64,000 nucleotides of DNA from Peptostreptococcus faecalis (lineage in GTDB: Bacteria > Bacillota > Clostridia > Peptostreptococcales > Peptostreptococcaceae). The stretch covers positions 1,075,079 to 1,139,078 of the forward strand of contig NZ_OERU01000001.1 in NCBI RefSeq assembly GCF_900240845.1, written 5' to 3'. Positions within the stretch are counted from its first letter, which is position 1; the number at the start of each line of letters is the position of its first letter. This document shows, one piece after another, positions 36,326 to 46,329 of the stretch. A model generated the notes under the pieces. It saw only the letters and a program-made list of their open reading frames with translations. It had not been told where the DNA came from and searched no databases. A program made the position numbers and the translations under genes.

Positions 36326-37699
36326 TTAACCTATTATTATCTTTTCTTCTGGGAATCTCACACTTTTAACTTTCTTTTCATGAATGAAGAAAGTTAATAA
36401 AGTGATTGAACCAACACGACCTGTAAACATTAAAGTGCTTATTAGAACTTTTCCAAATCCATCTAAGCTCTTAGATCCTCCTAAACTAGATCCAACTGTA
36501 GCAACTGCAGACGCAACTTCAAATGCGCTCTCCAGAAGATTAAAATGAGCACTCTGGGTTGCACTTATTAAAAAAGTTCCAGTAACAGAAAGTATTATAC
36601 CTAAAGTGAGAACTACTAATGCTTTTCTAAATGCAATTTTACCTATTCTCCTCTTAAAAACAGATATTTCTTTTTCATTTTTCACAAATGCTTTTACTGC
36701 TAAAAATATAACTGCAACAGTAGTCGTTTTAATACCACCACCTGTAGAAGCTGGCGATGCTCCTATCAGCATATATATTATCATAATAAACAAAGTAGAC
36801 TCTCTAAACGTCGTAAAATCTATAGTGGCATACCCAGCAGTTCTAATAGTTACTGATTGAAAATATGCAACTTGAAGTTTTTCACCTAAGCTCATTCCTC
36901 CAATTGAACTTGCATTGCTGAATTCACCGAAAAAAATAAACAAAGTACCTGTAACTATAAGTATGGCTGTAGTAATGACAGCTAATTTGGAATTCAAGTT
37001 CCAATGTTTAAATTTCTTTCTCTTTTTAATTGATAATATTACTGGAAATCCTATACCTCCAAGTATTATCAGCGAAGACACCGTGAAGACAATCGTTGAG
37101 TTATTATAATACCCAATTAGCGAGGAGTATTCTCCAGTCACATTTCCCATTAAGTCAAAACCAGCATTACAAAATGCTGAAATCGCATGGAATATGCTAT
37201 ACCATATTCCCTTCTCTAGTCCAAACTTAGGTATAAAAACAGTTGAAAGGAATATTGCTCCAACTAGTTCTACAACTAAGGTGTATTTCACCACAAAAAT
37301 TATTAATCTAACAGCACCAGATAAATCATTCTGATTCAGTGACTCTTTTATTAGTATTCTTTCTCTCAAATTTATTTTTTTTCCTAAAAGTATAGCTATT
37401 AATGTAGCAATAGACATAAATCCTATCCCACCAATTTGTACTAAGGTTATTATTATCGCCTTACCAAAAAAACTCCAATATATACCAGTATCTACAACAA
37501 CTAGACCTGTTATACACACTGCTGATGTAGACGTAAAAAGACAATCTGTAAAATCCGTGCCTTGTCCACTCGCGGAAGAGATTGGTAACGTAAGAAGAAC
37601 AGCCCCTATTAATATTAAAGTTAAAAATCCCATTACCATCATTTCTGCAGGTTTAAATCTATGCATAATAGATGGATATCGTTTCTTATCATCGTTCAT
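36326..37699 (-). CDS. ktrB: potassium transporter membrane subunit (KtrB/TrkH type)
   Basis: 457 residues with the four-fold M1-P-M2 layout of the superfamily. Selectivity-filter-like segments are visible: TSTSAVCITGLVVVDTG, SAFCNAGFDLMGN, TIRTAGYATIDF and VASAVATVGSSLGG. GASPASTGGGIKTTT is the typical loop near the third to fourth repeat. It imports potassium and, in this family, is often sodium-dependent. ktrA follows. GGGGGA precedes the ATG. Confidence 0.93.
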   Translation of the reverse strand: MNDDKKRYPSIMHRFKPAEMMVMGFLTLILIGAVLLTLPISSASGQGTDFTDCLFTSTSAVCITGLVVVDTGIYWSFFGKAIIITLVQIGGIGFMSIATLIAILLGKKINLRERILIKESLNQNDLSGAVRLIIFVVKYTLVVELVGAIFLSTVFIPKFGLEKGIWYSIFHAISAFCNAGFDLMGNVTGEYSSLIGYYNNSTIVFTVSSLIILGGIGFPVILSIKKRKKFKHWNLNSKLAVITTAILIVTGTLFIFFGEFSNASSIGGMSLGEKLQVAYFQSVTIRTAGYATIDFTTFRESTLFIMIIYMLIGASPASTGGGIKTTTVAVIFLAVKAFVKNEKEISVFKRRIGKIAFRKALVVLTLGIILSVTGTFLISATQSAHFNLLESAFEVASAVATVGSSLGGSKSLDGFGKVLISTLMFTGRVGSITLLTFFIHEKKVKSVRFPEEKIIIG

Positions 37700-37856
37700 T
37701 TTTATCCCCCAATAAAAGCAAAATAATTAATACTTAAGTCCAAATATGATTATATTCCATTTGTTCCATAACCTCAACACTATTTTAGTATTTTTGTTTG
37801 TTTATTTACTATCATTCAACTATAGACACTTTTTCTTTTTATATAATTAAATAGAT

Positions 37857-37882
37857 AAAAGGAACTCAAAAATGAGTTCCTA
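37857..37882 (-). terminator. terminator of the CWB2/LTA-synthase-like operon
   Basis: GGAACTCA pairs with TGAGTTCC over a four-base loop; the minus-strand stop codon of the upstream gene is inside the stem, and TTTTATC follows. Confidence 0.82.
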
Positions 37883-40000
37883 AAATTTGTGTTTAATTTT
37901 TTTCGATTCAGCTATCTTATTTTCGTCATTGTCATGTTGGATTAAGGATATTTCTTTCTCACCAGAATATTTATTTTTATCTATAGATAAATTATTTTCA
38001 TCAATATAATCTGTTTTTACTTGTTCTCCATCTACACAAGCATATATAAACCTATTAAATCCATTACCTTTTAAATATATCTTGTCTTTATTTTCTTCTA
38101 CAGATTCCAATTTCATTTCTTCATTTCCGACCTTCATACTTTTAGCTTGAGGTTTTTCTTCATCCTTTAAAAAATATCTCTCTCCAAATAAAAGATCATA
38201 TTGGACAAGTTCTAATTTTTTCTGGTAATCTTTGTCATCACTTAAGTATGCATGCACTAAGTTCATTGGCCCATATGGCTGCCCTGATACTTCCATTGCC
38301 AAAGTACTTAATTGGTATGATTGGAAATCTTTTGGAATTTCTTTATTTTCATCACCATAATTATTTACTATGGCAAAAACAGATGAAAATCTATCTAATT
38401 TAGTTCGATCCTGAGATAATATATCCAATGCAGGCATATGATCTCCATATAAGACTATAGTAGTTGGTTTTTTTAATGAATTAATTTCTTCGACCAATTC
38501 ACCTACAAAATTATCCATTTCTTTTAGCTGATTTATATAATAAGTAACTTGATTTAAATCTTCTTTTGGTAAATCCGTCTTTTGGAGCTCAATTAGAGGA
38601 TCTCCTTTGTAAGATGTAGTCGGATACTTGCTATGTCCTTGAGTAGAGATAGTAAATACCATTTTTTGATTATCATCTTCTTGATTCAATTCATTCATAA
38701 TATATTTTAACAATACATCATCTTTTGGCCATCCCATTTCTGTGTAGTCAACTTTTGTCATAACTTCTAAAGGTATGAATTTATCAAAACCTAAATTTTT
38801 AAGCCCTACGTTTCTATTATAAAATCTCTCATAATAGTTATGAATAGCTGTTGTACTATAATTTAAGCTATTTAATGAATATGCAATAGATGGTGATGTT
38901 TTTTTTGATAATATAGTTTGATAAGGTATTTCTCCTTGATTCAAATAGTCGAAATTGCTACCACTCAATACTTCGTACTCAGTTCTTGCAGTACCACCAC
39001 CTGTTACTGGGACATTCATTTTTCCAGATGTGTATGTTTTCATCAATTTCCTTACATTTGGAATAGGATCTTCCGAGAAATTTACACCCTCTAGTTCAGT
39101 TGGATCCATAAATGCTTCTAGCTGCAAAAATACTATATTAGGTTTTTGACTTCCAGTAAGTATTTTTCTACTATCATTTTTTTGTTTTTCATCAACTTCT
39201 TCTCTTATTTTTTCTATAGTTGCTTTGTTATATCCTTCTGGTTTTTTTCTTATAGCAGACGTACATGCATCCACAAATGAATAGACAAAACCATTATTTT
39301 CATAGGATAATCCAACATTCCATGCAATAGGATCAAGTATTTTTGCTGCTTCTAATCTAGGCACTACTACCATATATGGTATTAATAATATAAAAAATAC
39401 TATTATATTCCTTTTACCTGAAATTCTATTTATTCGTTTATCCTTAATGAATATGTATATAGAAACAAATATTATAAAAATTACTGATATTGCTATTAAA
39501 AGTATCTCCTTTATATTTAAAAAGCGTCCCATAACTTCAATAACTTCTTTATAAGTAGCAATATCATATGGAGATAAAGGCATGCCTCTTAGTACTTGTA
39601 AAATTGAACTTGTAGTTGATAGCAAAATCATAGAAAAAGTCAAAATAAAATACATAAATTTTTTCTTTTTAACAAATATAGTAATAGAAAAAATCAGTGT
39701 AATCAGTATATAATTTACTACCGAATGTATTGGAAATTCAATAAAAAAATCCAATACTTTAGTAAAGCTTCTTCTTGATATTGTCTCTATCAATACATAT
39801 ACAAGAAAAGAATATATAAAAAGTATACTCAAATCTATATTTGGATTTTCTTTTTTTAATTGTTTTCTTGTATACCTAGATCCAGAGCTCATATTTAAAC
39901 CACTAGATCCATTGTTTTTTTTATTAGAAAATCTACTTGCTCTATTTTCACTATTATTTTCCTTGAAATACAATTTTTTATTTTTTCTTACTTTTTTCAT
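37880..40000 (-). CDS. lipoteichoic acid synthase-like membrane sulfatase-fold protein
   Basis: 706 residues. A long basic, Asn/Ser-rich cytoplasmic N-terminus (about 1-55) is followed by five membrane helices (about 58-240) and an external sulfatase-fold domain. The catalytic Thr is probably Thr 340 in GGTARTEYEVLSG; IVFLQLEAF carries the first metal Glu, and TIVLYGDHMPAL the later Asp-His pair. LtaS-type enzymes move glycerol phosphate from phosphatidylglycerol to the polymer. A further C-terminal domain (about 600-706) is charged. It begins 6 bp after the CWB2 gene, with a weak ribosome binding site, so coupling is likely. Confidence 0.88.
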   Translation of the reverse strand: MKKVRKNKKLYFKENNSENRASRFSNKKNNGSSGLNMSSGSRYTRKQLKKENPNIDLSILFIYSFLVYVLIETISRRSFTKVLDFFIEFPIHSVVNYILITLIFSITIFVKKKKFMYFILTFSMILLSTTSSILQVLRGMPLSPYDIATYKEVIEVMGRFLNIKEILLIAISVIFIIFVSIYIFIKDKRINRISGKRNIIVFFILLIPYMVVVPRLEAAKILDPIAWNVGLSYENNGFVYSFVDACTSAIRKKPEGYNKATIEKIREEVDEKQKNDSRKILTGSQKPNIVFLQLEAFMDPTELEGVNFSEDPIPNVRKLMKTYTSGKMNVPVTGGGTARTEYEVLSGSNFDYLNQGEIPYQTILSKKTSPSIAYSLNSLNYSTTAIHNYYERFYNRNVGLKNLGFDKFIPLEVMTKVDYTEMGWPKDDVLLKYIMNELNQEDDNQKMVFTISTQGHSKYPTTSYKGDPLIELQKTDLPKEDLNQVTYYINQLKEMDNFVGELVEEINSLKKPTTIVLYGDHMPALDILSQDRTKLDRFSSVFAIVNNYGDENKEIPKDFQSYQLSTLAMEVSGQPYGPMNLVHAYLSDDKDYQKKLELVQYDLLFGERYFLKDEEKPQAKSMKVGNEEMKLESVEENKDKIYLKGNGFNRFIYACVDGEQVKTDYIDENNLSIDKNKYSGEKEISLIQHDNDENKIAESKKIKHKF

Positions 40001-40006
40001 CTTGTA

Positions 40007-40963
40007 TTATCCATTCACAGCAGCTGCGCATTTTCTTAATATACTTTCACTTATTCCACCAAGTGACACTAATTCATTTGCTCCACTAAGTGCTGTTTTG
40101 TCACTGTTAAGACCCACAAGTGCAATTGGACTCACATTTCTACCAGCCAAAGGACCACCTGTCAATGCATCAACCAACTTATAACCATCACTCAAATAGA
40201 TCTTTGTAGGATAATCTTTATAAAAGTTCTTTATTACGGCTGCATTTGTTTTATATCTGTCGTCTCCACTAATTCTAGTAGCAGAAATACTGCTCACTAG
40301 TCCAGTTGACATCAGGTTTCTTCCTCCAATTGCATACACATTTCTAGTTTTTTCAATAATAGACGCAGTTACATCATTAATAGTAGATCCATTTGTCAGA
40401 AGAACAGGTTCTCCATCTCTAGATGCAACAGCTGAAATACTCATAGCATCTGCCTCACCTTTATTACCATTTGTTACAAATACTTTTCCAATAGATCCCT
40501 TTATATTAATGATTTCTTTAGCAATGTTATTACTTGTTTCAATTCTATCGCTTCCCCCAATTCTCTTTACTGAAAATCCACCCATATTTTCATCTTTTAG
40601 TTGGTTCTCTACGGATTTACTGATAGAGTTTTCTGAACCGATTATATATATTTTTTTCGCTATATCCAATCTTAACTGTGTTTCATTTGGAATGCTATCC
40701 TTTTTAACAAGTAAAATAGGTGCTTTTATAACTCCTGATAGACCACTCGCACTCAATCCATCAGCCAAATTTTTATCCGCATTAACTAGTATAACTGAAT
40801 CATATGATCCCATATCACCAGAAATTGATCCTGCTGTAGCATATCTATCGGCACCTTTTATTTGTCTTATTTCATCATATGTCATGGCCTTTGACATTAC
40901 GCCAAACTGTGAAAGTAAAGCAAGAGCCAGAGAAAATGACACAATCTTATTTTTTAAACTCAT
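40007..40963 (-). CDS. secreted CWB2-repeat protein
   Basis: 318 residues. A signal peptide (MSLKNKIVSFSLALALLSQFGVMSKA) precedes three CWB2 repeats and nothing else: IKGADRYATAGSISG, IYIIGSENSISKSVE, VKRIGGSDRIETSNNIA, VYAIGGRNLMS, ISGDDRYKTNAAV and VSLGGISESILRK. With no enzymatic or adhesive domain, it may act as a structural wall binder or partner the LTA-synthase-like enzyme encoded 6 bp downstream. AGGAGGG precedes the ATG, giving high translation. Confidence 0.88.
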   Translation of the reverse strand: MSLKNKIVSFSLALALLSQFGVMSKAMTYDEIRQIKGADRYATAGSISGDMGSYDSVILVNADKNLADGLSASGLSGVIKAPILLVKKDSIPNETQLRLDIAKKIYIIGSENSISKSVENQLKDENMGGFSVKRIGGSDRIETSNNIAKEIINIKGSIGKVFVTNGNKGEADAMSISAVASRDGEPVLLTNGSTINDVTASIIEKTRNVYAIGGRNLMSTGLVSSISATRISGDDRYKTNAAVIKNFYKDYPTKIYLSDGYKLVDALTGGPLAGRNVSPIALVGLNSDKTALSGANELVSLGGISESILRKCAAAVNG

Positions 40964-40982
40964 ATATTTCCCTCCTATTTTT

Positions 40983-41016
40983 TAAAAAAAGAAAACAGCC
41001 CAAAAGGCTGTTTTTC
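40983..41016 (-). terminator. terminator of the SCIFF gene
   Basis: AAAACAGCC pairs with GGCTGTTTT around CTTTTG with a T tract on the minus strand, just past the SCIFF stop. Confidence 0.85.
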
Positions 41017-41024
41017 TAAGAATA

Positions 41025-41168
41025 CTATCTTTCGCACTCTTGGTTAGCAACTGTGCAAGATGTCTTACACGCAGATTGACATGAAGTCTGACATTCTCCA
41101 CATCCACCCTTTGCTGCGCTTTCCTTTAAAGTAGCCTTTGAAAGAGTTTTTACATGCTTCTTTTCCAT
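41025..41168 (-). CDS. SCIFF peptide precursor (six cysteines in forty-five)
   Basis: A 47-residue reading frame too short for routine gene calling. It starts MEKKHVKTLSKATLKESAAK, then has Cys at about 23, 26, 30, 34, 38 and 45 and ends QECER. Both the leader and six-Cys core match the SCIFF family of ribosomal peptides that a radical SAM maturase crosslinks by thioether bonds; the family is nearly universal in Clostridia but its function is unknown. A GGGGGG ribosome binding site, a TGGTATAAT promoter element (41203-41211) and its own terminator make it monocistronic. No maturase gene lies in this window. Confidence 0.9.
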   Translation of the reverse strand: MEKKHVKTLSKATLKESAAKGGCGECQTSCQSACKTSCTVANQECER

Positions 41169-41202
41169 AGTAATCCCCCCATTTAATTAGTTTTCTCTAT
41201 CG

Positions 41203-41211
41203 ATTATACCA
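41203..41211 (-). promoter_or_regulatory. extended -10 promoter of the SCIFF gene
   Basis: Minus-strand TGGTATAAT lies 35 bp before the SCIFF start; the -35 is weak and falls in the T tract of the yajC terminator. Confidence 0.55.
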
Positions 41212-41219
41212 TATAATAG

Positions 41220-41254
41220 AAAAAAAGAGTAGTACTTTTAAAATACTACTCTTT
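41220..41254 (-). terminator. terminator of the tgt-yajC unit
   Basis: AAAGAGTAGTA pairs with TACTACTCTTT, followed by T6 on the minus strand, 4 bp after the yajC stop. Confidence 0.87.
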
Positions 41255-41257
41255 CAA

Positions 41258-41578
41258 TTAGTCTTCTAACTTATCTTCAACTTCTTCAACTTCCTCGTCC
41301 TTAGAAGCTTTTTCAACTACTCTTCCTATAGCCCATTTTTCAAAAGGAACCTTTGTTCTACTTGGTCCAAGATCAAGAACTATCTTATCTTCTTCAACCT
41401 TAGCAACTTTTGCAATTATTCCGCCAATAGTTATTACAGTATCTCCTTTTTCAATTGAGTTTCTCATATCTTTTAGCTTTTGTTCTTTTTTTCTCTGCGG
41501 TCTTATAAGTATGAAGTAGAATATTGCAAATATTAATATCCAAACTCCTATGCTCATAATCATTTGATTCTGTGGCAT
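41258..41578 (-). CDS. yajC: preprotein translocase accessory subunit YajC
   Basis: 106 residues. One membrane helix (about 8-25), then FYFILIRPQRKKEQKLKDMRNSIEKGDTVITIGGIIAKVAKVEEDKIVLDLGP, the highly conserved YajC cytoplasmic block, and an acidic tail. YajC associates with SecDF and the Sec channel. secDF is not in this window. It follows tgt in the usual Firmicute tgt-yajC order. AGGAGG precedes the ATG. Confidence 0.95.
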   Translation of the reverse strand: MPQNQMIMSIGVWILIFAIFYFILIRPQRKKEQKLKDMRNSIEKGDTVITIGGIIAKVAKVEEDKIVLDLGPSRTKVPFEKWAIGRVVEKASKDEEVEEVEDKLED

Positions 41579-41641
41579 ATTATTCCTCCTAATGTAATTT
41601 TTAAAATATTACGTATATATCTATTATAAACTATATATAGT

Positions 41642-42772
<1,131 letters not shown>

Positions 42773-42778
42773 CTAATA

Positions 42779-42811
42779 GCTTTTTAATTGCTTTTTAATT
42801 GCTTTTTAATT
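42779..42811. repeat. three tandem copies of an 11-bp unit
   Basis: GCTTTTTAATT occurs at 42779-42789, 42790-42800 and 42801-42811, then decays into a further partial copy. It lies between queA and tgt and is not in a reading frame. Slippage is the simplest origin. Confidence 0.9.
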
Positions 42812-42827
42812 ACTTTTTTAAATTTAT

Positions 42828-43850
42828 CTATTTTAAATACATTGCGTCTCCAAAACTAAAAAATCTATACTTATTTTCTACTGCTTCTTTATATGCATTT
42901 AGCACGTTAACTTTGCTTGATAGTGCACTTACTAGCATTATTAACGTAGATTCTGGTAAGTGAAAATTAGTTATAAGGTTATCCACTACATTAAATTTGT
43001 ACCCTGGGTATATAAATATATCCGTCCATCCACTTTTTTCTATCACATAGCCATCTTTACAAGATGATTCTATCGTTCTGCAGCTAGTTGTTCCTACACA
43101 TATAACTTTCTTTCTATTTTTTTTAGCTTTATTTATTTTTTCTGCAGCTTCTTTTTCTACTCTAAAATATTCTGAATGCATCTTATGGCTGTCCACATCA
43201 TCAACTTTTACAGGTCTAAAAGTCCCAAGCCCAACATGTAACGTTACAAATGCAATATCTATCCCTTTATTTTTAATTTGATCTAATAGCTCATTCGTAA
43301 AATGTAAACCTGCTGTAGGAGCTGCGGCAGACCCATTATTTTTAGAATATACTGTCTGATATCTTTCTCTATCTTCCAATACTTCTGTTATATATGGAGG
43401 AAGAGGCATATTTCCCAATTCATCCAATACTTCTTCGAATATTCCTTCATAGCTAAATTTTACTATTCTAGAACCTTCATCCGTAATATCGACAACTTCT
43501 GCAACTAATTTATTTTCACCAAAACTGAATTTAGATCCAATCTTAGCTTTCTTACCTGGCTTCACAAGAGTCTCCCAAGTATCATCTTCATTTCTTTTTA
43601 ATAATAAAAACTCTATTTTTCCACCAGTATCTAATTTTTCACCAATTAACCTAGCTGGGATAACTCTTGTATCATTCATTACAAGACAATCCCCTTCATC
43701 TAAATATTCTATTATATCTCTAAATACTTTATGTTCAATTTCTCCTGTAATTTTATCCATTACCATCAATTTCGAACTCGATCTATCCGATATTGGAACT
43801 TGTGCTATAAGTTCGTTAGGAAGATCATAAAAAAAGTCACTCGTCTTCAT
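42828..43850 (-). CDS. queA: S-adenosylmethionine:tRNA ribosyltransferase-isomerase
   Basis: 340 residues. It transfers the ribosyl part of S-adenosylmethionine to preQ1 in tRNA to make epoxyqueuosine. The sequence has [64 protein letters not shown] and [14 protein letters not shown], all diagnostic. It follows ruvB by 12 bp, and tgt follows it, giving the usual ruvB-queA-tgt run. The AAAGGC site upstream of the ATG is moderate. Confidence 0.96.
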   Translation of the reverse strand: MKTSDFFYDLPNELIAQVPISDRSSSKLMVMDKITGEIEHKVFRDIIEYLDEGDCLVMNDTRVIPARLIGEKLDTGGKIEFLLLKRNEDDTWETLVKPGKKAKIGSKFSFGENKLVAEVVDITDEGSRIVKFSYEGIFEEVLDELGNMPLPPYITEVLEDRERYQTVYSKNNGSAAAPTAGLHFTNELLDQIKNKGIDIAFVTLHVGLGTFRPVKVDDVDSHKMHSEYFRVEKEAAEKINKAKKNRKKVICVGTTSCRTIESSCKDGYVIEKSGWTDIFIYPGYKFNVVDNLITNFHLPESTLIMLVSALSSKVNVLNAYKEAVENKYRFFSFGDAMYLK

Positions 43851-43862
43851 TTTTTTGCCTTT

Positions 43863-44867
43863 CTATTTTTCTTTTAGTGGTATCCCTAAATGTTTGTATG
43901 CTCTCGGCATAGCTATACGACCCCTAGCGGCTCTATTTATAAATCCTAATTGAAGAAGATATGGTTCATACACATCCTCTATAGTATTTCTATCTTCTCC
44001 AATAGATGCTGCAAGGGTATCCAATCCAACCGGACCACCTGAAAATTTATCTATTATTGTATTTAATAATTTTATATCTATAAAATCTAATCCTAACGGA
44101 TCAACTCCTATTAATTCTAAGGCACTCTTTGCTACTTCATCCGTTATTGTCCCTTCTGCCTTCACTTGAGCAAAATCTCTTACTCTTTTTAGCAATCTAT
44201 TTGCAATTCTAGGTGTACCCCTTGATCTCTTTGCAATTTGTAGTGCTCCCTCATCAAGTATACCTGCATCTAGAATATTAGAAGATCTCCTTACAATTTC
44301 GGCTAGTTCTTCTTCATTATAGTAGTCGAGTTTACATATAACACCAAATCTATCTCTAAGTGGATTTGTAAGCATACCTGCTCTTGTCGTAGCTCCAATC
44401 AGAGTGAATTTTGGTAAGTCTAGCCTTATACTTCTCGCTGAAGGACCTTTACCTATTATAATATCCAGACAATAATCCTCCATTGCTGGATACAAAACTT
44501 CTTCTACATTTCTATTTATTCTATGAATTTCATCGATAAATAATACATCATTTTCTTGCAAATTTGTCAATATAGCAGCTAAGTCTCCAGCTCTTTCGAT
44601 TGCTGGCCCTGATGTAATTCTTAAATTAACTCCCATTTCATTTGCTATAATACCTGCAAGTGTCGTTTTTCCTAGTCCAGGAGGTCCGTATAATAATACA
44701 TGGTCCAAAGCTTCACTTCTATTTTTTGCGGCTTCTATGAATATTCTTAACTGTTCTTTTGATTTTTCTTGACCTAAATATTCATCAAGAGATTTTGGCC
44801 TAAGAGTATTTTCTATATCAAAATCTTCTTCTTTCATTGTAGAAGTAATTATTCGTTCTTCATCCAT
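43863..44867 (-). CDS. ruvB: Holliday junction branch-migration ATPase RuvB
   Basis: 334 residues. AAA+ motor with Walker [13 protein letters not shown], Walker [10 protein letters not shown], sensor 1 LIGATTRAG, Arg finger region NPLRDRFG and the C-terminal winged helix [27 protein letters not shown]. It drives branch migration with RuvA, encoded 14 bp upstream. AGGAGG precedes the ATG. The N-terminus ([19 protein letters not shown]) is typical. Confidence 0.98.
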   Translation of the reverse strand: MDEERIITSTMKEEDFDIENTLRPKSLDEYLGQEKSKEQLRIFIEAAKNRSEALDHVLLYGPPGLGKTTLAGIIANEMGVNLRITSGPAIERAGDLAAILTNLQENDVLFIDEIHRINRNVEEVLYPAMEDYCLDIIIGKGPSARSIRLDLPKFTLIGATTRAGMLTNPLRDRFGVICKLDYYNEEELAEIVRRSSNILDAGILDEGALQIAKRSRGTPRIANRLLKRVRDFAQVKAEGTITDEVAKSALELIGVDPLGLDFIDIKLLNTIIDKFSGGPVGLDTLAASIGEDRNTIEDVYEPYLLQLGFINRAARGRIAMPRAYKHLGIPLKEK

Positions 44868-44881
44868 TTATTTTACCTCCT

Positions 44882-45502
44882 TTAAAATTTAATACTGCTT
44901 TTCATTATATATTCAAGTGATTTTTTTACTATATCCTCTGTCTCCATACCTGGTTGTTTTACAAAGTATACTGCTTCTTGTGATTCCTGCTTAGAATATC
45001 CTAAAGACATTAATGCTTCTATCGCTTCTTCTTCGCTATTAGAAACTTGTTTTGAGTCCACAATATTTTGTTCATTTTCAAAATCATCTTCATCTATTGC
45101 AATTTTATTAACTTTATCTTTTAGTTCTAATACAATTCTTTCTGCAGTTTTTTTACCTACACCAGGAGCTTTCGATAAAGAAGCTGTATCTGCATTTCTT
45201 ATATATTTATACAGCTGATTTGGTGTTGCAAAAGACAATATTGACAACCCTACCTTTGTACCTATCTTTGACACTGATGTTAATAAATTGAACATCTCTT
45301 GCTCTTGTTCCGAATAAAAACCACATAGACTAATATCATCTTCTCTTACTATCATCTTTGAATAAATCTTTACTTCTTCTCCTAATGATAGCTGTGATAT
45401 TGTATTTGAAGAAACATTTAGTTTAAATCCTACTCCATTGTTTTCTACTATTATAAAATCTATCCCAACATCTTCTACAATACCTTTTATATACCCAATC
45501 AT
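44882..45502 (-). CDS. ruvA: Holliday junction DNA-binding protein RuvA
   Basis: 206 residues. OB-fold at the N-terminus (MIGYIKGIVEDVGIDFIIVENNGVGFKLNVS), tandem helix-hairpin-helix (LLTSVSKIGTKVGLSIL; LSKAPGVGKKTAERIVLELKDK) and a C-terminal RuvB-contact domain (EEAIEALMSLGYSKQESQEAV). It forms the tetrameric platform on the junction. Downstream of ruvC by 32 bp, upstream of ruvB. Confidence 0.97.
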   Translation of the reverse strand: MIGYIKGIVEDVGIDFIIVENNGVGFKLNVSSNTISQLSLGEEVKIYSKMIVREDDISLCGFYSEQEQEMFNLLTSVSKIGTKVGLSILSFATPNQLYKYIRNADTASLSKAPGVGKKTAERIVLELKDKVNKIAIDEDDFENEQNIVDSKQVSNSEEEAIEALMSLGYSKQESQEAVYFVKQPGMETEDIVKKSLEYIMKSSIKF

Positions 45503-45534
45503 AATACGATACCTTTCTCTTAATTACTTATATA

Positions 45535-46032
45535 TCAATAAAATTTGCTTAGCTCTTTATCTAATTTATTTGAATGTGCATGACATATTCCCACTGCTAG
45601 CGCATCTGCCACATCATCTGGTTTAGGAATTTCATTCAAATTTAAAAATGAAGTAACCATCTTTTGTACTTGCTCTTTCGGAGCTCTACCATATCCACAT
45701 ACGCCTTGTTTTACCTGAAGTGGAGTATATTCATATACAGGTTTATTGTTTTGTGTACACGAAAGAAGAATTACTCCCCTTGCTTGTGCTACAGTTATAG
45801 CTGTTTTTACGTTTTTATTGAAGAAAAGTTCTTCAATACCTACTTCATCTATGTTATACATTTTAAATAATTGATTCATACCCTTATATATGAGCTCTAA
45901 CCTGTCTACAATATCCATGCCTGCAGGCGTAGTAATAGCTCCATAGTCAATAGGCCTAAACTTACTATTTTTATATTCTACTACTCCATAACCTATTATT
46001 GCCAACCCTGGATCTATACCTAATATTATCAT
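45535..46032 (-). CDS. ruvC: Holliday junction resolvase RuvC
   Basis: 165 residues. Begins MIILGIDPGLAIIGYGVVE, giving the first catalytic Asp in GIDPG; Glu in EELFFNKNVKTAITVAQARG, and PDDVADALAVGICHAH supply the others. It cuts the junction symmetrically. In this window the order is ruvC-ruvA-ruvB-queA-tgt-yajC. GAAAGTGAG precedes the ATG. Confidence 0.97.
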   Translation of the reverse strand: MIILGIDPGLAIIGYGVVEYKNSKFRPIDYGAITTPAGMDIVDRLELIYKGMNQLFKMYNIDEVGIEELFFNKNVKTAITVAQARGVILLSCTQNNKPVYEYTPLQVKQGVCGYGRAPKEQVQKMVTSFLNLNEIPKPDDVADALAVGICHAHSNKLDKELSKFY

Positions 46033-46329
46033 AATATCTCACTTTCAATAGTTTTATCGTTACTAATAATTTTACTATTACTAATATTTCTATCATATAC
46101 TTATACAATATTCGAATTATAATCTTAATTTTAATCAGTTCCTTAAATTTATACCATCATTCATTTTATCATACTTGATCTTTTTTAACAAATTAGACAA
46201 ATATTTTTTTCAAAAAAAAAGAGGCAAAAGCCTCTTTTTCATTTTTCTTATAAATATAGATTTATTAGCAAATTATTCATTAAATAATTCGACAGTCTTA
46301 TTTGTATCTTTTTAATATTTTAATAATTA
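46033..46329. other. intergenic region between ruvC and the 3D-domain protein
   Basis: About 300 bp of very AT-rich sequence with no supported gene. It contains the terminator at 46212-46240 and an approximately 170-bp stretch that should hold the ruvC promoter; I see no convincing -35/-10 pair in it. Confidence 0.6.
46212..46240. terminator. terminator downstream of the 3D-domain wall protein
   Basis: AAAAAGAGGC pairs with GCCTCTTTTT around AAAA, with long A and T runs on either side, so it would work on both strands. Confidence 0.85.
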
